Both the position numbers and the translations under genes were made by a program. Positions 1 through 9,100 of a stretch of DNA of 64,000 bases are shown here, in pieces (within the stretch, counting starts at the first letter, position 1; every line of letters starts with the position of its first letter). The DNA is from DASRAU01 sp036005805. Its GTDB lineage: Bacteria > Acidobacteriota > Polarisedimenticolia > Gp22-AA2. The DNA is taken from positions 1 to 64,000 of the forward strand of contig DASYQE010000066.1 in the NCBI GenBank assembly GCA_036005805.1, written 5' to 3'. Below the pieces are notes generated by a model. It ran no database searches, was not told the DNA's origin, and worked only from the letters and a program-made list of their open reading frames with translations.

Positions 1-308
1 GTCACGACGGTGACGGTCTCGCCGGCCTGCGCGCGCCGCCGCGCCTCGACCAGGATGCGATCGTCCGCCACCTGGTGGCCGCGCCGCGTGTAGACGATCT
101 CGAACAGGGGCGTGCGCAGCTCGTCCGGGTTCGTCGCCAGCTCGTTGCCGTCGAAGACGACGAGCACCCGCTCTCCCTGCTGGTGCGCGAAGGCCTGGAG
201 ACGCTCGACGAGCCGGCTCCTCGCCTCGGCGCCGCGCCCGCTCGTCTGCAGGGCCTGCAGCCCGCCCAGCGCGAAGATGATGTTGTGACCGTCCAGGATC
301 CAGATCAA
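1..308 (-). CDS. YacP-like NYN-domain RNase, partial (3' end outside window)
   Basis: The minus strand encodes an open frame beginning around a TTG at 308 and running off the left edge. The N-terminus reads WILDGHNIIFALGGLQ, the hallmark first strand of NYN/PIN-like nucleases, where the Asp of LDGHN is an expected metal ligand. It is followed by a helix and the strand VLVVFDGNE carrying a second acidic position, then FEIVYTRRGHQVADDRI, where the DD pair is typical of YacP-like proteins. Family knowledge: Bacillus YacP (Rae1) is a ribosome-dependent mRNA endonuclease. About 102 residues are visible of a usual 170 or so. The TTG start is a guess because no good ribosome binding site precedes it. 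The gene diverges from the helicase gene at 365 with only 56 bases between them, so promoters must be very close or overlapping. Confidence 0.8.
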   Translation of the reverse strand, partial: MIWILDGHNIIFALGGLQALQTSGRGAEARSRLVERLQAFAHQQGERVLVVFDGNELATNPDELRTPLFEIVYTRRGHQVADDRILVEARRRAQAGETVTVV

Positions 309-364
309 GGAGGGCGGGATTGTATCGCGGCGGCTCCGGAGAACCGGGCCACAATACGCGGGCC

Positions 365-2908
365 ATGGCCACAGGCACAGCACCCCTCTACGACCTGCTG
401 CCTCCCGGCGAGGCCAGGAGCGACGAGCTGCTCGGGCGCTTCCTCGACTTCGTCGACTTCCGCGGGCTGACCCTCTACCCGGCGCAGGAAGAGGCGGTCC
501 TGGCCCTCTTCGAAGGGCAGAACGTCATCCTCAACACGCCGACGGGATCGGGCAAGTCGCTGGTCGCCTCCGCGCTGCACTTCGCGTCTCTGGCGCATCA
601 CCGGCGCTCGGTCTACACCTGTCCGATCAAGGCGCTGGTCAACGAGAAGTGGATGGCGCTCTGCCGCGAGCTGGGGCCGGAAAACGTCGGGCTCTCGACC
701 GGGGACGCCACCGTCAACCACGACGCGCCGGTGCTCTGCTGCACCGCGGAGGTCCTGGCCAACATCGCGCTGCGGGAAGGCGCCGACGCCCCCTTCGACG
801 ACGTGGTGATGGACGAGTTCCACTGGTACGCCGATCGCGACCGCGGCGTGGCGTGGCAGGTGCCGCTCCTGACCCTGCCGCGGACGCGCTTCCTGCTGAT
901 GTCGGCGACGCTGGGGGATGTCACCTTCTTCGCCGAGACCTTGACGCGGCTTAACGGCCGCCCGACTGCCACCGTCAAGTCGATCGAGCGGCCGGTGCCT
1001 CTCGAGTACGCCTACTCGGAGATCACCCTGGCGCAGATGGTCGAAACCCTGGTCGTGGAAAAGAAGGCGCCGGTGTACGTCGTCCACTTCACGCAGAAAG
1101 ACGCCGCCGAAAGCGCCCAGTCGTTCACCAGCCTCGACCTCTCCAGCCGCGAGGAGAAAAACGCCGTGGCGGAGGCCATCGCCGACGTGCGCTTCTCGAG
1201 CCCGTACGGCCCGACCATCCGCAAGTGGCTGAAGCAGGGGATCGGCATCCACCACGCGGGGCTCCTCCCACGCTACCGCGTGCTCATCGAGCAGCTGGCG
1301 CAGCGCGGCCTCCTGAAGGTCATCTGCGGCACCGACACGCTCGGGGTCGGCATCAACGTGCCGATCCGCACCGTGCTCTTCTCGCGGCTGTGCAAGTACG
1401 ACGGCCAGAAGACGGCGGTCCTGTCGGCGCGCGACTTCCACCAGATCGCCGGGCGCGCCGGGCGCAAGGGATTCGACGACCGCGGCTTCGTGGTGGCGCA
1501 GGCGCCCGAGCACGCCATCGAGAACCTCCGGCTGCACGAGAAGGCGAAAGACGGGAAGAAGTTCGTGCGGCGCAAGCCCCCGGAGCACAACTTCGCCAAC
1601 TGGGACCACGCCACTTTCACGCGGCTCATCGGCGCCCCGCCCGAGCGGCTGGCGTCACGCTTCGAGGTGTCGCACGGCATGCTCCTGAACGTCCTGTCAC
1701 GGCGCGGCGACGGCTGCGCCGCCATGCGGGCGCTCATCCGCGACAGCCACGAGACCGATCGGGCGAAGACCGCGCACTTCCGCCGCGGCTGGCAACTGTT
1801 CCGCGCCCTCCTGAAGCGCGGCATCGTGGAGATCGAAGACTCACGGGTGCGCGTCAACGTCGACCTGCAGGAAGACTTCTCGATGAACCAGGCGCTGTCG
1901 CTCTACCTGCTCGAGACCATTCCGCTCCTCGACGCCGCCGCGGAGACCTATCCTCTTGATTTGCTGACGCTCGTGGAGAGCATCCTCGAGAACCCCGAGC
2001 TGATCCTGCGACGCCAGATCGACAAGCTCAAGGACCGGGCGGTCGCCGAGATGAAAGCCGCCGGGCTCGACTACGACCAGCGCATGGAGAAGCTGCAGGC
2101 GATCGAGCACCCCAAGCCCTTGCGCGAGTTCGTCTATTCCACCTTCAACGCCTTCGCCGACCGCCATCCGTGGGTCGGCGAGGAGGCCATCCGCCCCAAG
2201 TCCATAGCGCGCGAGATGTACGAGGGGTTCCGGTCGTTCGCCGACTACGTGCAGGAGTACGACCTGGAGCGGGCCGAGGGGTTGCTGGTGCGCCACCTCC
2301 ACAGCGTCTACAAGACGCTGCTGCAGACCGTCCCCGACCCGACCAAGACCGATGCCGTCTTCGAGATGGAGTTCTACCTGCGCGACATGCTGCGGCGCGT
2401 CGACTCGAGCCTCCTGGAGGAGTGGGAGCGGATGATGGACCCGGGGCGCGCCGCCGCGGTGGTCGGCGGCGGAGCCGGCCCCGGGCGTTCGAGTCCGGAG
2501 GAACCGCCCGACGTCACCCGCGACGCGAAGACCTTCACCGCCGCGATCCGCGCCCGGCTGTTCGCCTTCCTGCGCGACTGGACCATCGAGCGGGACGAAG
2601 CGGCGCTCGAAGGGATCGACGCCCCCGAGGATGCCGACGGGCGCCCGTGGACGCCGGAGCGGCTGCGCGAGGCACGCGAAGCCTACCGCCTCGAGCACGC
2701 CCCCATGCGTCTCGACCCCGAGGCGCGCAACCTGCGCCACACGCACGTCGCGGCGTCCGACGACGGCGCCCGCTGGAACGTGCAGCAGACCCTGGTCGAC
2801 CCCGACGGCCACAACGACTGGATCCTGGAGATCGAGGCCGACCTCGCGGCGTCACGGGCCGCCGGCGAGCCGGTGCTGCGGCTGCGCAGGATCGGGAGTC
2901 TGGTCTAG
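365..2908 (+). CDS. Ski2-like DEXH-box RNA helicase with DUF3516 C-terminal domain
   Basis: An 847-residue superfamily 2 helicase. Visible motifs are motif I TPTGSGKS (about residues 58-65), motif II as DEFH (about 149) instead of DEAD, motif III SATL (about 178), IGIHHAGLLP, and motif VI QIAGRAGRKG (about 360). The half after residue 400 is the long helical region annotated as DUF3516 in actinobacterial and other Ski2-like helicases. Proteins of this class unwind RNA and are thought to feed exonucleases or assist rRNA/mRNA turnover; that role is inferred here. I chose the ATG at 365 (MATGTAPLYDLL) over an in-frame upstream ATG at 320, because the extra residues lack conservation features and would overlap the divergent nuclease promoter. 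The C-terminal 100 residues are highly charged. It is convergent with the AAA ATPase gene downstream. Confidence 0.9.
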   Translation: MATGTAPLYDLLPPGEARSDELLGRFLDFVDFRGLTLYPAQEEAVLALFEGQNVILNTPTGSGKSLVASALHFASLAHHRRSVYTCPIKALVNEKWMALCRELGPENVGLSTGDATVNHDAPVLCCTAEVLANIALREGADAPFDDVVMDEFHWYADRDRGVAWQVPLLTLPRTRFLLMSATLGDVTFFAETLTRLNGRPTATVKSIERPVPLEYAYSEITLAQMVETLVVEKKAPVYVVHFTQKDAAESAQSFTSLDLSSREEKNAVAEAIADVRFSSPYGPTIRKWLKQGIGIHHAGLLPRYRVLIEQLAQRGLLKVICGTDTLGVGINVPIRTVLFSRLCKYDGQKTAVLSARDFHQIAGRAGRKGFDDRGFVVAQAPEHAIENLRLHEKAKDGKKFVRRKPPEHNFANWDHATFTRLIGAPPERLASRFEVSHGMLLNVLSRRGDGCAAMRALIRDSHETDRAKTAHFRRGWQLFRALLKRGIVEIEDSRVRVNVDLQEDFSMNQALSLYLLETIPLLDAAAETYPLDLLTLVESILENPELILRRQIDKLKDRAVAEMKAAGLDYDQRMEKLQAIEHPKPLREFVYSTFNAFADRHPWVGEEAIRPKSIAREMYEGFRSFADYVQEYDLERAEGLLVRHLHSVYKTLLQTVPDPTKTDAVFEMEFYLRDMLRRVDSSLLEEWERMMDPGRAAAVVGGGAGPGRSSPEEPPDVTRDAKTFTAAIRARLFAFLRDWTIERDEAALEGIDAPEDADGRPWTPERLREAREAYRLEHAPMRLDPEARNLRHTHVAASDDGARWNVQQTLVDPDGHNDWILEIEADLAASRAAGEPVLRLRRIGSLV

Positions 2909-3014
2909 CTCGCTGGCCCTCAGTCGATGGTCGGACCTCATCGGGCGGCCTACGCCGCCATCAACACCTTTCAGCCCACTACTGGAATTTCAGAAGGACA
3001 GTTCGGTGGTGCCA

Positions 3015-4205
3015 TTACTGACTGGGCTTGAAGTCTGGTACCGCGCGCACCATGAATTCATCGAACAGCGGTACCGTAAACGCCATATCGCCATGAGCCG
3101 GGCTATAGATCATCCCCTTCTTAATCAGTTTGGCCCTCACCGGACCCAGGCTCGTCACCTTCACTCCTAGGGTCGCTGCAATGTCGCCGGTACGATGCGC
3201 ATCTGGTCCCAGCTCGGCCATAGCACGCAGAAACCTGCGTTCGCTCGGCGTCAGTCGATCGAAGCGGACCCTGAAAAAATTCTGATCCAGGCGTGGAATC
3301 ACAGTCTCGGTAGCCTGTCGAACGACCTGCAACGTAATCGGGCTGGCCGCGGCCATGTTCCAGGATTGATAGCCCCATTCCTGGAGAAAATATGGATAGC
3401 CCTTCGTCAATCTGAAGACTTCCTGCAACGCTTCTGCCGTGTACGCGACCCCAGCAGCTTGCGCGGGCTCTCGTAGTGCCTTCGCCGTATCTTCTTCCGA
3501 AAGTGCGCCGACCTCCGGGAAGCTGAACAACCGTTCCGCGTACGACTTTGACTCTCCTGCCAACCCGGGGAGGATGGGCAAGCCCGCTCCGAGCAGGACC
3601 AAGGGCAGCTGTCGCTGCTGCATTCGGTGCATCGCCATGATCAACGCGCCGAGTTCCTTTGGTTCGAAATACTGAATCTCATCTACCAGCACGGCGACAG
3701 AGCATTTCCTCTCCTCCGCCGCTTCAGCGACCGCGATGAAAAGATTCGGGAGGTCAATTTCCAAGTCGCCGCTGTCGGCCGATCCCTTCTCTGGATCGAT
3801 GTCCAGACCGACAGTGACGTCGCCATAGGTGACTTTCAAGACGCCAAGAAAGCTGCGCAGCACTCGAAGTCCACGCTTGACCTTGTCCCCGGCTCCGGCA
3901 GTTCTATCCAGATCGAAAAGCAGGTTGCGTAAATAGGGCGCGATGAGCGGTCCCAGATGTTTCTCCTCGTGGGCTTCGATGACAATCGTGCGATATTCAT
4001 CGCGCTTGGCCAGTCGCTCGATCTCGTTCAGCAGTACGGTCTTGCCCACGCCTCGTAGCCCGGTGAGGAGCAAGCTCTTCTCAGGCCGTCTTTCTTTTAT
4101 CCTACCGAGAAGGATGCGCGCCTGCTCCAGGATTGGATCTCTGCCGACGAGCTCAGGGGGCGGAGAACCGGCGCCGGGGGAGAATGGGTTCCGGATGGGG
4201 TCCAT
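3015..4205 (-). CDS. Orphan AAA ATPase with C-terminal winged-helix region
   Basis: A 396-residue ATPase. It opens with NPFSPGAGSPPPELVGRD, a leader typical of stand-alone bacterial AAA ATP-binding proteins. Walker A is TGLRGVGKT (about residues 48-56) and Walker B is VAVLVDEIQYF (about 170-180), followed by a sensor-like strand LPLVLLGAGLP. The last 90 residues (ERRFLRAMAEL, then DIAATLGVKVTSLGPVRAKLIKKG) look like a winged-helix DNA-binding domain. The ATG at 4205 is forced by an in-frame TAG three codons upstream. There is no Shine-Dalgarno sequence, and the best promoter would start transcription about three bases before the ATG, so the mRNA may be leaderless. Base composition is visibly poorer in GC than both flanks, which suggests acquisition by transfer. 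Cellular role unknown. Confidence 0.85.
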   Translation of the reverse strand: MDPIRNPFSPGAGSPPPELVGRDPILEQARILLGRIKERRPEKSLLLTGLRGVGKTVLLNEIERLAKRDEYRTIVIEAHEEKHLGPLIAPYLRNLLFDLDRTAGAGDKVKRGLRVLRSFLGVLKVTYGDVTVGLDIDPEKGSADSGDLEIDLPNLFIAVAEAAEERKCSVAVLVDEIQYFEPKELGALIMAMHRMQQRQLPLVLLGAGLPILPGLAGESKSYAERLFSFPEVGALSEEDTAKALREPAQAAGVAYTAEALQEVFRLTKGYPYFLQEWGYQSWNMAAASPITLQVVRQATETVIPRLDQNFFRVRFDRLTPSERRFLRAMAELGPDAHRTGDIAATLGVKVTSLGPVRAKLIKKGMIYSPAHGDMAFTVPLFDEFMVRAVPDFKPSQ

Positions 4206-4212
4206 GAGGTTC

Positions 4213-4249
4213 TAGTTATACATAGTTATAGCCCATCCGGGCAATAACT
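4213..4249. repeat. Direct and inverted repeats in the AAA ATPase promoter (candidate operator)
   Basis: Two direct copies of TAGTTATA occur at 4213-4220 and 4223-4230, exactly one helical turn apart. An inverted repeat of AGTTATAGCCC (4224-4234) and GGGCAATAACT (4239-4249), with one mismatch and a 4-base centre, covers the candidate -35 and spacer. This arrangement is typical of a repressor-binding operator; the ATPase itself has a winged-helix region and could be autoregulatory, which is inference. Confidence 0.5.
4215..4244 (-). promoter_or_regulatory. Candidate promoter of the AAA ATPase gene
   Basis: On the minus strand a -35 candidate TTGCCC (4244-4239) is followed after 18 bases by a -10 candidate TATAAC (4220-4215). 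The expected start point lies near 4208, only about three bases before the ATG at 4205. A second TATAAC lies 10 bases further upstream at 4230-4225. Assignment rests on consensus resemblance only. Confidence 0.45.
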
Positions 4250-4292
4250 GCATATAATCATCACCGAACGCTCGCGAGACTCCCCTGTCCAA

Positions 4293-4775
4293 TCACACGT
4301 CCGGGGTGGTCCGCTTCCTCAGCAACCGCCGCTTCCGGATGCCGCGGATCGCCTCGTCCAGCTTGTGCAGGAAGCGCGAGCGGTCGGCCGGCTGGAACGG
4401 CGCCGGGCCGCTCGATTTCTCGCCGATGTCGCGCAGGTGCGACATCAGCTCGCGGTTCGCCAAGGCGCTCCCGATGTTGTCCTCGGTGAACTCCCCTCCC
4501 CGCGGGTTGACGACGACCGCGCCGTTCTCGAGGCAGCGCGACGCCAGCGGGATGTCGGCGGTGATGACGATGTCGTCGGTGGCCGCGTGGCCGGCGATCC
4601 AGTCGTCCACTTCGTCGAGCCGGTCGCCCACCACCTGCAGCCTGTAGCGCTCGTCCATCGGGATGCGGATCGGCTGGTTCGACACGACGACGACGCGCAG
4701 GTCGTGGCGGCGCGCGATCTTGTAGGTCTCCTCCTTGACCGGGCAGCCGTCGGCGTCGATGTAGATGTCCAGCAC
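4293..4775 (-). CDS. yaiI: YaiI/YqxD family (DUF188) PIN-like protein
   Basis: A 160-residue protein that starts with MLDIYIDADGCPVKEETYKIA, in which IDADGCPVK is the signature of the YaiI/YqxD (DUF188) family. Other conserved blocks are VVVVSNQPIR, DDIVITADIPLASRC and VVNPRGGEFTEDNI. The fold is related to PIN/NYN nucleases, with the two Asp of DAD and the Asp in TADIPLA as the expected metal-binding acidic set; biochemical activity is not established. The start is GTG at 4775, three bases after the yaeQ stop codon (TAG at 4781-4779), so the two genes are almost certainly co-transcribed. Length is normal for the family. Confidence 0.92.
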   Translation of the reverse strand: MLDIYIDADGCPVKEETYKIARRHDLRVVVVSNQPIRIPMDERYRLQVVGDRLDEVDDWIAGHAATDDIVITADIPLASRCLENGAVVVNPRGGEFTEDNIGSALANRELMSHLRDIGEKSSGPAPFQPADRSRFLHKLDEAIRGIRKRRLLRKRTTPDV

Positions 4776-4778
4776 AGG

Positions 4779-5336
4779 CTAAGGGTCTCTGGGGCGCGGC
4801 GCCAGGGCGTAGCGCTGCACCGACCCTTCGAGCCCGACCTCACCGATGCTGACGTAGAGGCGCTCGCCGGTCAGAAGCAGCGCGAAGACCATGCGGCGCT
4901 CCAGCCGGGCCACCAGCCCGTCCACGAGCGACCGCTCGAATCCGTACAGCTCGACATCGGGACCCCGGTGGATGCGCCTCCCCGTCCACTGCTCGAGGAT
5001 CTTCTCCGGGTCCTTGTGGGTGTAGACGGCGACGCGCGCCGCCGCCTTGCTGGCTTTGTGGATCCGCGCGGCGTCGGGCGCGCCGATGTCGATCCAGACG
5101 CGGATGCGGCCGGTCAGGTCGCGGACGGCGATCGCCGGCTCCTCCGGCTCGGCGATGCCGTTGGAGAAGCCGATCCCTTCGGCGTGCTCGAGACAGTAGG
5201 CGAGGATGCGGACGAGGAAGCCCTCCGCCGACTCGGAGGGGTGCCGGGCGGCCCGGAACGACAGCCGCTCGTAGACTCCCCGATCGACGTTGGCGAGCTG
5301 GATCTCGAACAGGTGAATCGTCGCATTCAGCGCCAG
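4779..5336 (-). CDS. yaeQ: YaeQ family protein, apparent CTG start
   Basis: A 185-residue protein that matches YaeQ along its length: LALNATIHLFEIQLANVDRG parallels the E. coli N-terminus MALKATIY, then ARHPSESAEGFLVRILAY, RDLTGRIRVWIDIGAPDAAR and ARVAVYTHKD. The family has a PD-(D/E)XK nuclease-like fold. Between the upstream in-frame stop (TAA at 5369-5367) and the conserved region there is no ATG, GTG or TTG in frame. The best start is CTG at 5336, preceded by GGAG with an 8-base spacer. A TATAAT box at 5371-5366 would give a leader of only about 20 bases. A 7-codon reading frame starting ATG at 5351 overlaps the start in another frame. It lies three bases upstream of yaiI. A one-base sequencing error near 5340 is the alternative explanation for the missing ATG. 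Confidence 0.88.
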   Translation of the reverse strand: MALNATIHLFEIQLANVDRGVYERLSFRAARHPSESAEGFLVRILAYCLEHAEGIGFSNGIAEPEEPAIAVRDLTGRIRVWIDIGAPDAARIHKASKAAARVAVYTHKDPEKILEQWTGRRIHRGPDVELYGFERSLVDGLVARLERRMVFALLLTGERLYVSIGEVGLEGSVQRYALAPRPRDP

Positions 5337-5358
5337 GTGGCAGGCTCCATGCGGATTT

Positions 5359-5380
5359 CCGCCCGATTATAGGCGGGCGG
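5359..5380 (-). promoter_or_regulatory. yaeQ -10 box inside a GC inverted repeat
   Basis: On the minus strand a perfect TATAAT (5371-5366) lies between the inverted arms CCGCCC (5359-5364) and GGGCGG (5375-5380). No recognisable -35 element is seen 16-18 bases upstream. The placement predicts a very short yaeQ leader that still includes the GGAG ribosome binding site. Confidence 0.5.
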
Positions 5381-5401
5381 AGGCGGCACGCGGGATAAGA
5401 T

Positions 5402-6145
5402 ATGGCGTTCGTCACCCCCGGAGCCCTCGCCGAGATGCACTTCGCCGTCGATTTGTCGCGCATTTCCGAGGCCCCCTTCCGCGAGGAGGTGCTGCGGGCG
5501 GTCCTCGATCTCGGGCACGAGCCGCGCCCCAACGGCCCTGCGCGCCCCAATGGCCACCAACCGGCGCGGCCGGAACCGGCGCGGCTGGTGATCCTGGCGG
5601 ATCTCTCCAGCCTGGCGCCGGCGTACTCCAGGAGCGGCTGGGCCGCGTGGCGGGAGTGTTTTCCGAGCCTGAGCCCCCTCCTCGTCGCTTTCGTGCGTCA
5701 TCATGACGACCCGCGATGGGGACACCTGCTCGACCAGCTGATGCTCTCGTCCGCCTGCCGGCTGTGGCTGTACAAGATCGGCCCCTACTCCCTGAAGAAG
5801 GACCTGCACACCTGCCTGACGGAGTTCGCGGCGCATCTCGATCCGGAGGCGCTGCTCGACGTCGGCTACGACCCCTCCGACTGGACCGTGCGCCTCGACT
5901 TCGCGGACGGCGCGCGCCGGACGCTCCCCTGGGCGGCGCTGCAGCTGCCGCTGCTCCACCCGGCCCTGCGGCCGGAGACCATCCGCGTCGGCGACAACCC
6001 GGAGCAGGTCGAGATCCTCGACGAGGACGGCGAGGTTTACGACATCGCCACCTCCCGGCTGCGAACCCTGGCGAGGGCGGTCATGGGGGGCGCGGCGGCG
6101 CTTCCGTACCGCGGCTCGCGTCGGGCGCCGGCGCGCAGCCTCTAA
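5402..6145 (+). CDS. Unrecognised protein, possible DUF2442-like C-terminus
   Basis: I do not recognise this 247-residue protein with confidence. Its codon usage and GC-rich third positions look genuine and it fits between yaeQ and the glucan synthase without overlap. Residues 60-150 contain RLVILADLSSLAPAY and an aromatic/histidine-rich stretch (FVRHHDDPRWGHLLDQL, LWLYKIGPYSLKK). The C-terminal part (VRLDFADGARRTLPW, then IRVGDNPEQVEILDEDGEVYDI) resembles the strand pattern of DUF2442 proteins, where a short sheet ends with a WPNG-like turn, but the identity is weak. Start could be ATG 5402 or ATG 5435 (MHFAVDLS); the latter has GGAG 11 bases upstream. The intervening Pro/Ala-rich segment near residue 45 appears to be a linker. 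No signal peptide or membrane segment. Confidence 0.6.
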   Translation: MAFVTPGALAEMHFAVDLSRISEAPFREEVLRAVLDLGHEPRPNGPARPNGHQPARPEPARLVILADLSSLAPAYSRSGWAAWRECFPSLSPLLVAFVRHHDDPRWGHLLDQLMLSSACRLWLYKIGPYSLKKDLHTCLTEFAAHLDPEALLDVGYDPSDWTVRLDFADGARRTLPWAALQLPLLHPALRPETIRVGDNPEQVEILDEDGEVYDIATSRLRTLARAVMGGAAALPYRGSRRAPARSL

Positions 6146-6179
6146 CTGCGCCTCACCGCAGGCAAAGCGGGTCCACGAG

Positions 6180-9100
6180 ATGAAGGGCCCCGCGGTCATC
6201 GACGGCTCCTCCCCGGAGCAGGAACCCATCCGCGCCGAGATCTTCGGCATCGAGCGTCTCGAGCAGCACGCCCTGAGCCTGGCCGAGGCCCACCATGCCG
6301 GGGGCAGGCCGCCGCGCGGGCGCCCTCTCCTCCCCCGGGTCCGCGACAACGCGAAGGTGCTCCTGGCCGGGTACCGGAACATCGCCGCCACCGTCCTGGC
6401 GAAGAAGCCGATCACACCGGCGGCGGAGTGGATCCTCGACAACTTCCATGTCGTGGACGAACAGCTCCGCGGCATCCGCGACCACCTGCCGCGCAGCTAC
6501 TACCGCCTGCTGCCGAAGATCGCCGCCGGCCACCTGGCGGGTTACCCGCGCGTCTACGGGCTGGCCTGGGCGTACGTCGCTCACACCGACAGCCGCTTCG
6601 AGCTGGAGACGCTGCAGCGCTTCGTCCAGGCCTATCAACGCGGCCAGCCGCTGACCATCGGCGAGATCTGGGCGGTCGCCATCCACCTGCGCGTGGCGCT
6701 GGTGGAAAACCTGCGCCGGCTGTCGCAGGCGATCCAGCGCGCCCGCGAGGGTCGTGCCCGGGCCGACGCGCTGGCGGATCGCCTGCTGGCGCCGGGCGAC
6801 GAGCCCCCGGAGCGCTCCGAGGCGGCCCTGCGCGGTCTGGGAAATGCCCTGCTGTCGCGTGCCTTCGCGGTGCAGCTCGTGCAGCGCCTGCGCGGCCAGG
6901 ATCCCTCCGTCACGCCGGCCCTCGCCTGGCTCGAAACGCGGCTGGGCGCCCAGGGGACCACGGCGGACGAGGTGGTCGCGCAGGAGCACCAGGCCCAGGC
7001 CGAGGCCAACGTCACGGTGCGCAACATCATCTCCAGCATGCGCTGGATGTCCTCCATCGACTGGACCGTATTCTTCGAGAGCGTCAGCCTGGTGGACGAG
7101 GTCCTGCGCCAGGCCCCCGGCTTCGCGGCGATGGATTTCAACACCCGCGACGAGTACCGGGCGCGGATCGAGCGGCTCTCGCGTCGATCGCCCCACTCGG
7201 AGATCGAAGTGGCGCAGGAGGCGGTGAGCCTGGCCGGCGGTGTCGCGGGCGCCGGCCTTGCCTCGGCGGCGCGCCTGGACCCCGGGTATCACCTGCTCGC
7301 CGGCGGACGACGGGCGTTCGAGCGGCGCCTCGGGTTCCGCGTCCCCTGGAGCATCCGGATCCGCCGCGTCTTCCGCGCCCATCCCCTCGCCGGCTACCTC
7401 GGAAGCATCGCCGTCCTCACCGCGCTCCTGCTCGCGAGCCCACTCTTCCTGACCTTCGCCGCGGGGGCCGCTCCCCGGGTGCTGGCGCTTCTGGCCCTCT
7501 TCGCCCTGGTGCCGGCCTCGGAGATCGCCATCGCCATCGTCCAGCGCCTCGTCCCCTGGCTCATCCCGGCCCGCCTGCTCCCGAAGCTCGAGCTCGCGGG
7601 GGGCGTCCCTGCGGAGCTTCGCACTCTCGTCGCCGTCCCCACGATGATCCGGAACCAGGGCGACATCGAGGGGCAGCTCGAGCGCCTCGAGGTGCACTAC
7701 CTCGCCAACCCCGAAGGGCATCTCCACTTCGCCCTGCTCACCGATTGGACCGACGCCGCCGCGGAGACGGTTCCCGGCGACGCGGATCTCCTCGACGCGG
7801 TGAGCGCCGGGATCGCGCGCCTCAATGCGCGCTACGGCAGCCTCCCCGGCGGCGAGGCGCGCTTTCTCCTGCTGCACCGCCGCCGTCTCTGGAACCCGCA
7901 CGAAGGGAAATGGATCGGCTGGGAAAGGAAGCGGGGCAAGCTCCACGAGCTGAACCGGCTGCTGCGCGGCGCCACGGACACCACCTTCGTCCCGATCGAG
8001 GGGCGGGCGCCCGCGGTGCCGCCGGGCGTCCGCTACGTCATCACCCTGGACTCCGACACGCGTCTGCCCATGGGGAGCGCCCGCCGCCTGGTCGGGGCGA
8101 TGGCGCACCCCTTGAACCGCCCGCGCTTCGACCCTCGCAAGGGACGCGTGGTCGAGGGGTACGCGATCGTGCAGCCGCATCTCACCCCCAGCCTGCCGAC
8201 GGGGCCGGACAGCACCACCCTGCAGCGGATCCTCTCCGGCCCCGGAGGGGTGGATCCGTACGCGGCGGCGATCTCCGACGTGTACCAGGATCTCTTCGGC
8301 GAGGGTTCGTACACCGGCAAGGGGATCTACGACGTCGATGCGTTCGAGGCGGCGCTCGCCGGAAGGGTCCCGGAGAACACCCTCCTCAGCCACGATCTCT
8401 TCGAGAGCGCCTTCGCCCGCGCCGGGCTGGCGACCGACGTGGACCTGTTCGAGGAGTTCCCCGCCCACTACGGGGTCGCGGCGCGCCAGCGCCACCGCTG
8501 GGTGCGCGGCGACTGGCAGCTCCTCCCCTGGATCCTGAACCCGCGCGCCGGCCTGACCGGCCACGCCCGCTGGAAGATGACCGACAACCTGCGCCGCAGC
8601 CTCGCCGCGCCGTCGACCTTCCTGCTCGCGGTGGCGGCCTGGATCCTGCCCGGCGTTCCTCCCCTCGGCTGGACCGCCCTGTTCCTGGGCTCGATCGTGC
8701 TGCCGGCGGTGATCCCGATCCTCGACGGGCTGGTTCCGAGACGGCGGGGGATCTCCAAGCGCAGCCACCTGCGCGCCGTGGGGAACGACATCCAGACCGC
8801 CCTGGCGCAGACGCTCCTGGCGATCACCATGCTGGCGCACCAGGCCTGGCTGATGGTCGACGCCATCGTCCGCACCCTCTGGCGGCTGGGCCTCTCGAGA
8901 CGACATCTGCTGGAGTGGGTGACGGCCGCGCAGGCCGGCTCGGGGGCCGACCTGAAACTGCGGAGCTTCCTGCGTCAGCTCGCCCCCGGGGTGGTTCTGG
9001 CCGCCGGCGCGGGCCTGCTCGTGGTCCTGCTCAAGCCGGAAGCCCGGCTGGTGGGACTCCCGTTCGTCGCGCTCTGGGTCCTGTCTCCCGTCCTGGCGTG

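Noticed and set aside
305..1609. Long minus-strand open frame opposite the helicase gene
   Set aside because: Arg/Asp/Glu/Val-rich antisense translation typical of high-GC genes; no motif, and it overlaps an intact helicase with canonical motifs.
2909..4300. AT-richer segment as an insertion sequence or integrated element
   Set aside because: No transposase, no terminal inverted repeats or target duplication visible at the borders; only a single ATPase gene.
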